Shown here: piece by piece, positions 60,041-64,000 of the stretch | Layout of the letters: every line of letters starts with the position of its first letter | Numbering within the stretch: the stretch's first letter is position 1 | Assembly: GCA_021399435.1 (NCBI GenBank) | Contig: JAJTUP010000031.1 | Location: 310,001-374,000 of the forward strand | Direction: 5' to 3' | Source of the DNA: Diaporthe sp. PMI_573 | Taxonomy: Eukaryota; Ascomycota; Sordariomycetes; Diaporthales; Diaporthaceae | Length of the DNA: 64,000 bases | Translations under genes and position numbers: made by a program | The notes under the pieces: model-generated | What the model was told of the DNA's origin: nothing | Database searches by the model: none | What the model saw: only the letters and a program-made list of their open reading frames with translations

Positions 60041-60586
60041 ATGTTCTCAACACTCGTCAGAAGGACTGCGCAGGCCACGAAGCCCCAGTCAAGCGCAGAG
60101 TACATCCGGATGATAAGAGAGCGCTACCCACCGAAGAAGGTCTGGCCGCCAGACTTCAAGAGACTGTCACCGCAGGAGCAGCTCAAGTTCGAGAAGAAGT
60201 TCAAGCGGCGGCTGGCGATCAAGGCTGAACGGCCAAGGTGGAACAAGGCCATCCAGCTGGCGCAACTCTTCACTGTTACGAGTATGTGTTGCTGAGATCC
60301 TGAGATCCTGGACACCAGGAACCTGGATTGCAAAACGGCATGAGCTAACAAGGTCCCAGCTATCATTATGTATGCAGCGCTGTTCATGGACTGGAAGCAG
60401 GAACATCAACCATTCGATGGCGTAGGTCTAAGTCTAACATGGGTCACAAGCTATTCGAAGGTCACGACTAACACAGAGATACAGATTCGGAAAACCTTTT
60501 GGAACACTCTTGGATTCGACTACGAGCCCAAGTCTGGGGGTCCTAGACAGAAGCATAACTCTGAAGGCTTGCCCAGGGCCCATTGA
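60041..60586 (+). CDS. Small basic protein, probably mitochondrial
   Basis: Exons: 60041-60281, 60360-60421 and 60485-60586; 405 nt, 134 residues. The N-terminus (MFSTLVRRTAQATKPQS) has Arg and hydroxylated residues without acid residues, like a mitochondrial targeting sequence. The middle is very basic (RERYPPKKVWPPDFKRLSPQEQLKFEKKFKRR). A short hydrophobic stretch (TIIMYAALFM) before DWKQEHQPFDG may be an inner-membrane segment. I know this arrangement from conserved fungal proteins of uncertain function but cannot name it. Both introns have clear CTAAC branch sites, which supports expression. Confidence 0.75.
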
Positions 60587-60935
60587 GGTCGTTCTCAACG
60601 ACCCTCGCTACTGTTTCTGCTGCATTTCTCGGCGTTTGGTTGGTGATACCCATGGCATAGCAATTAGTTCCAGAGTCGGCCACCATAGGAATAGAAGATC
60701 TCTCCTCTTATCCAAGTTTTGCAACAGCCCTGCCGTTCCTATCAGTGGGAGTCGGCCATCGAAGCCATGATCTGGTCTCCGCGGGCGGACCACCTCCCGG
60801 CCACCTGTTTTGCGCGAGCATTCGCGCAAATAAGACTTCCTCGGTATGCTATGTTGCCCAACAGGACTCTCACAGTAGTTCTCTCCTACGTGTCGTAGAT
60901 CTGAAGTCAAGACCACTTGTGCTCCCTGGCCAGCC
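60587..60935. other. Gap between convergent genes
   Basis: 3' UTRs of the flanking convergent genes; no gene seen. Confidence 0.55.
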
Positions 60936-61581
60936 TCATCTCCCAGCCCAGACAAAGTTCCCGCCCATGCCGAGGCCAGCGCCGAGCCCCGTGCCCCTAG
61001 ACTCGTTGACGGGCCTCTTGGCCACGGTGCCCTGGGCCCTGACGCCCGCGACGATCCTGTCGAGGTTCGTCTCGATCACGACGCCGCCGACGATCATCTC
61101 GGACAGGGCGGCGTGCAGGCTCTCAAAGTTGAAGATGAGGTCCAGCTCGCACACGTTCTCGAACAGCTTGTCCAGCGCCTCGACGTACACCTGGATCAGG
61201 TCGATCAGGGCCAGCGGCGATTCGGTCGACGTGGAGATGACGATGAAGAAGAGCGTCGCGTAGTGCCGGTACGTCACCAGCGAGGGGACGTCGTTTTGCT
61301 GTTGGTCGCCCGACGAGTGGGAGGTTCCCGAGGCGGCGAGGAGGGGTGGGAGAGGGAGGAAGTTGCATGAGCCGGTCGGTCGGTTGGAGACGAGGGTGAA
61401 GATCTCGGATATGAGGCGCTGCTGTATGCTGGTGTCCTGTGGAAGTGTCAGCGGGGCTTGCGACGAGTATATACTTCGAGTGCGGGAGGCGGGAGGAACG
61501 GGCGCGGCTCACCAGCTGTGTGTAGAACTTGGTCAGACGTGGCTGGCCTTGGCCATTAAAGACTAGAAAGGCGTTAATCAT
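60936..61581 (-). CDS. APS3: AP-3 adaptor complex sigma subunit
   Basis: Small subunit of the AP-3 adaptor, which sorts cargo from the Golgi to the vacuole. Exons (minus): 61581-61513 and 61436-60936 (76-nt intron, GTGAGC to TCCACAG); 189 residues. The start MINAFLVFNGQGQPRLTKFY is the classical sigma-adaptin beginning. RHYATLFFIVISTSTESPLALIDLIQ and ENVCELDLIFNFESLHAALSEMIVGG are the family's two best signatures, and ETNLDRIVAGV matches the sigma3 type. An insertion of about 25 residues rich in Ser, Gly and Gln (AASGTSHSSGDQQQN) lies in the loop before LVTYRHYAT, and the C-terminus is Gly-rich (GLGAGLGMGGNF). Confidence 0.95.
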
Positions 61582-61997
61582 AGTGGAAGGCTCTGCGGGC
61601 TAAGGCACTCCCAGGGAGAGCGGAAGAACAGTCGAGGTGGTCGGTCGAGTACTTGAAGATAGTATGCTGCGAGATAGATCCTCGAGCCCGTCGCACTGGC
61701 CGATATGCTCCCGCGATTACGTGACGTGACGGGACGGTGGGCTAAACGGTCATACCTGGACGGCAGACGCACGGACTCCGGCCATGACCCCTGAAAAGCT
61801 GGGGAAAGCTACCGTGTGAAGGTGGGGGCGGCCTTGCTAATCGACCTGCCCACAGCTTCAAGCTCCCCTCCCCGGGCCCCCAATCACCCAATCCGTCAAC
61901 TCGCAGTGCTTCTTCTTTATTTACATCTTTGAGCAGCATCGCCAGACTCTCTCGTCTCTCTCTATCCAACCCAATTGTCCCACTCACTCCGTTCAAA
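61582..61997. promoter_or_regulatory. Divergent promoter, AP-3 sigma / frataxin
   Basis: Both genes start here and point away from each other. CT-rich stretch (TCTCTCGTCTCTCTCTATCC) shortly before the frataxin ATG. Confidence 0.55.
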
Positions 61998-62719
61998 ATG
62001 ACCAGACAATCATTGTCAAGAGCTACCGGCCTCGTCGGCCGTGGCATTCGCACCTCCACCACCCGCACAGCTCTGTTTGCACCTCGCCGTGCTGTTGCCG
62101 CCCCCACGAACCGAACCCTCCTCCCCTTCCTCAAGACAAGGTCAAGGTTCCTCTCGACCACGTCCTCCCAAACCAGAGGCATCCTTCCCGACTCCGACAA
62201 CCCAGCTCCTCCCAACGTCCAAGATGATGATGTCAAGCCCATGCCCGCCCACCTTACCGACGCAGAGTACCACGAGGTGGCCGACAGCTACCTCGAGGTC
62301 ATCCTGTCAGAGCTGGAGACCCTCGCCGACAAGAACGAGGCCATCGAGGTCGAGTACTCTGTTCGTACTCCCCCCTTCACCCTCCAACCTATACACATTA
62401 TCCAAAACAAAACCACCCTATACGCCAACTGCCTACTAACCTCACACACACCCCTCTCCAACAGGCCGGCGTCCTGACCTTCAGCTTCCCGGACATCGGC
62501 ACCTACGTGATCAACAAGCAGCCCCCCAACAGGCAGGTCTGGCTGTCGAGCCCCATATCCGGCCCTAAGCGCTACGACTACGTCGTCTCGGGCGAGGGCC
62601 AGAGCCAGAAGGAGGACACGGCCGTCGGCGACTGGGTCTACATCCGCGACGGCTCCACCCTCGGCGAGCTCTTCCTTAAGGAGCTCAACATCGACATGTC
62701 CATGTCCCTCGGCCGGTAG
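61998..62719 (+). CDS. YFH1: Frataxin, mitochondrial iron-sulfur cluster assembly
   Basis: Mitochondrial matrix protein that binds iron and stimulates the cysteine desulfurase complex in Fe-S cluster assembly. Exons: 61998-62360 and 62465-62719 (104-nt intron, GTTCGT to AACAG); 618 nt, 205 residues. The first 60 residues form an Arg/Ser/Thr-rich mitochondrial presequence without acid residues. The frataxin fold begins [20 protein letters not shown], whose acidic helix binds iron, and continues [24 protein letters not shown] across the intron, then [18 protein letters not shown], with the conserved Asn-Arg-Gln-x-Trp. It ends with [14 protein letters not shown]. Standard length and order for the family. 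Confidence 0.97.
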
Positions 62720-63801
62720 GACCCGCGCCACAAGGTGAACAGTGACGGTGCCGTTGTCAGGCCCCTGGAGTGAGCGTCCCCGGCGGGGATTCTCTACTTT
62801 GGGAGTCATCGTGGGTTTTTCCTTGGAAGGGTAACCGGGGACGAATTGTGGGAGGATGTGGTCGGGGAATACAACCAAATATGCAAGAGCGACAGACACT
62901 CATACTTTGTTTTGTTTGCCAGGAGGGGACTGGTCACTTATTGATTTGCATTGGACTCATACTTTGCCGCCCCTCGCTGCTAGAGGGGTCGGCCGACGCA
63001 ACAGCGGTAATAAGGGCACTGCGTTTTGTATTTACTACTTTTGACTTCATTGATTACGAACTCCACTCCGGCGAAGGGTAGCTGGAAAGTGCGAAGCGCA
63101 TTTGATGGGCCAAGGAGTGCCCAGGATGGCTGGCAACTACTGCAGCATTTTGCCTGTACATTCCCAGGGCACAGAGAGGAGAGGAAGTGCGCGCGAGAGA
63201 AAGATCAAATCTTCACTTCAAGCAAAACACCCATTGGTGTTTCACAATGTAATGAACCAGAGACCGCTAGACTTACCAGTGCAACCGGCCCATGCTGCTG
63301 CGGCACCTGACTTACATCGGCCCTAAAGCATTGCAACTTGGAACATGCACGACCGTCCACAGGGTCCGTTGTGTCATAGTACACATTAATTGTATATGGT
63401 CGCTGCTTCAAGCGAGCCCTGCGAAACATCCTCCGCCACAGGCGATAAATGGAAATACAAAAAGAACGCTCCTTCCCCGCCGTCCCAAACTACCAATCCA
63501 TGAAAATATCGGCAGGCTTGAGCGCGGACATGAAACCATGACGGTCCACCCCAGGCCGCCTTGCCTTCTCCTGGATGCGGTATGCACAAGAAAGGAAAGG
63601 TTCGATGTACAAGAAAATGTGTCAAGCCCTCTCGTTCGCTGAGGCCTTCGCTACGCCTGCTGCGGTCTTGAATATTCAACTCCTTCCGCTCAATTTCCGC
63701 CGTCGCCGCGACTACGAGGCCATCCCACTAAAGCTGACGGTCTATATTGTCTTGAAGACTATAAACACAGTCTAGTTCCATCGATCTCACGACGCTCAAA
63801 A
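62720..63801. other. 1.1 kb gap between frataxin and the edge gene
   Basis: 3' UTRs of the two convergent genes; no supported gene in between. Confidence 0.5.
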
Positions 63802-64000
63802 TCATGACTGCGAGGCGAGGTAATTAGCGGCCTAAAAAAGCCGGGGTCAGCTGAGTCACAAGATGTAGATGTACGAATAGAAAGATCACGCAAGGATTCA
63901 AAGAACACAAACAACATAGTGATCGAAGATTGACTCAGCTTACCCTCTCCAGATTGTAGTCATATTTCTCAAGCGCATTCAGCGCGTCCCCCCGGCTATA
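63802..64000 (-). CDS. C-terminal end of a protein with a UBA-like domain (runs off window)
   Basis: The last part of a minus-strand gene is visible: an exon from the window edge to 63944 and a last exon 63831-63802, with a 112-nt intron (GTAAGC to TTTTTTAG). The decoded end is RGDALNALEKYDYNLER joined to AANYLASQS and a stop. Pattern and spacing (A-L-x-x-L-E...N-L-E-x-A-x-N-Y-L) match the last two helices of a ubiquitin-associated (UBA) domain. A C-terminal UBA of this kind occurs in Ede1-type endocytic EH-domain proteins, among others, so that is one candidate; the rest of the gene is outside the window. Confidence 0.6.

Noticed and set aside
1..64000. CRISPR arrays, rRNA genes, insertion sequences or complete transposons
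   Set aside because: No direct-repeat/spacer arrays, no conserved rRNA segments and no transposase or reverse-transcriptase frames were seen.

Overview
The window is nuclear DNA of a filamentous ascomycete (Pezizomycotina, probably a Sordariomycete-type genome; no species can be named from the sequence). The evidence is genes split by many short introns of about 50-110 nt with GT..AG ends and CTAAC-like branch sites, fungal housekeeping genes in dispersed order, and fungus-specific families: a non-reducing polyketide synthase with SAT and PT domains, a NACHT/STAND protein, an OPT transporter and fungal kinase-like proteins. Exon structures were built by hand; for most multi-exon genes the summed coding length is an exact multiple of three and the joined reading frame stays open.

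Left part (1-26 kb) is gene-poor. It holds an unrecognised coiled-coil protein gene (393-1688), DPH3 of diphthamide synthesis (2592-3061), a small GPI-anchored Ser/Thr-rich wall protein (4313-4723), a long microsatellite-rich gap, a broken kinase-like gene (7745-9033), a type II membrane nucleotide-diphospho-sugar transferase (10131-11993), an OPT oligopeptide transporter with six exons (14736-17690), a second kinase-like gene with frame problems (19343-20656) and a GH3 glycoside hydrolase (23243-25291).

Middle part (26-39.2 kb) has three genes that may matter together: a DDX60/Ski2-type helicase of about 1780 residues, a strongly diverged, secreted-type Hsp70 with 11 exons including a 12-nt microexon and altered nucleotide-binding loops, and a NACHT-type STAND (NLR-like) protein. 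All three types are known from stress or non-self responses in other organisms; a joint role here is inference only.

The 39.6-53.1 kb block is a compact polyketide gene cluster: a 2470-residue NR-PKS (SAT-KS-AT-PT-ACP-reductase, no methyltransferase, no thioesterase), a divergently transcribed MFS carrier across a 1.15 kb shared promoter that carries a duplicated block, a decayed fragment of an FAD monooxygenase, and a seemingly intact FAD-dependent monooxygenase. The reductase end predicts release of an aromatic aldehyde, which the monooxygenase could hydroxylate and the MFS carrier export. A lipocalin-like gene (54814-55433) lies next to it and may mark the edge. No cluster transcription factor is seen. 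Two GC-AG introns, both starting GCAAGT, occur in this block.

Right part (55.7-64 kb) is ordinary housekeeping: cytosolic leucyl-tRNA synthetase, a small probable mitochondrial protein, the AP-3 sigma subunit, frataxin, and the 3' end of a gene coding for a UBA-like C-terminus that runs off the window.
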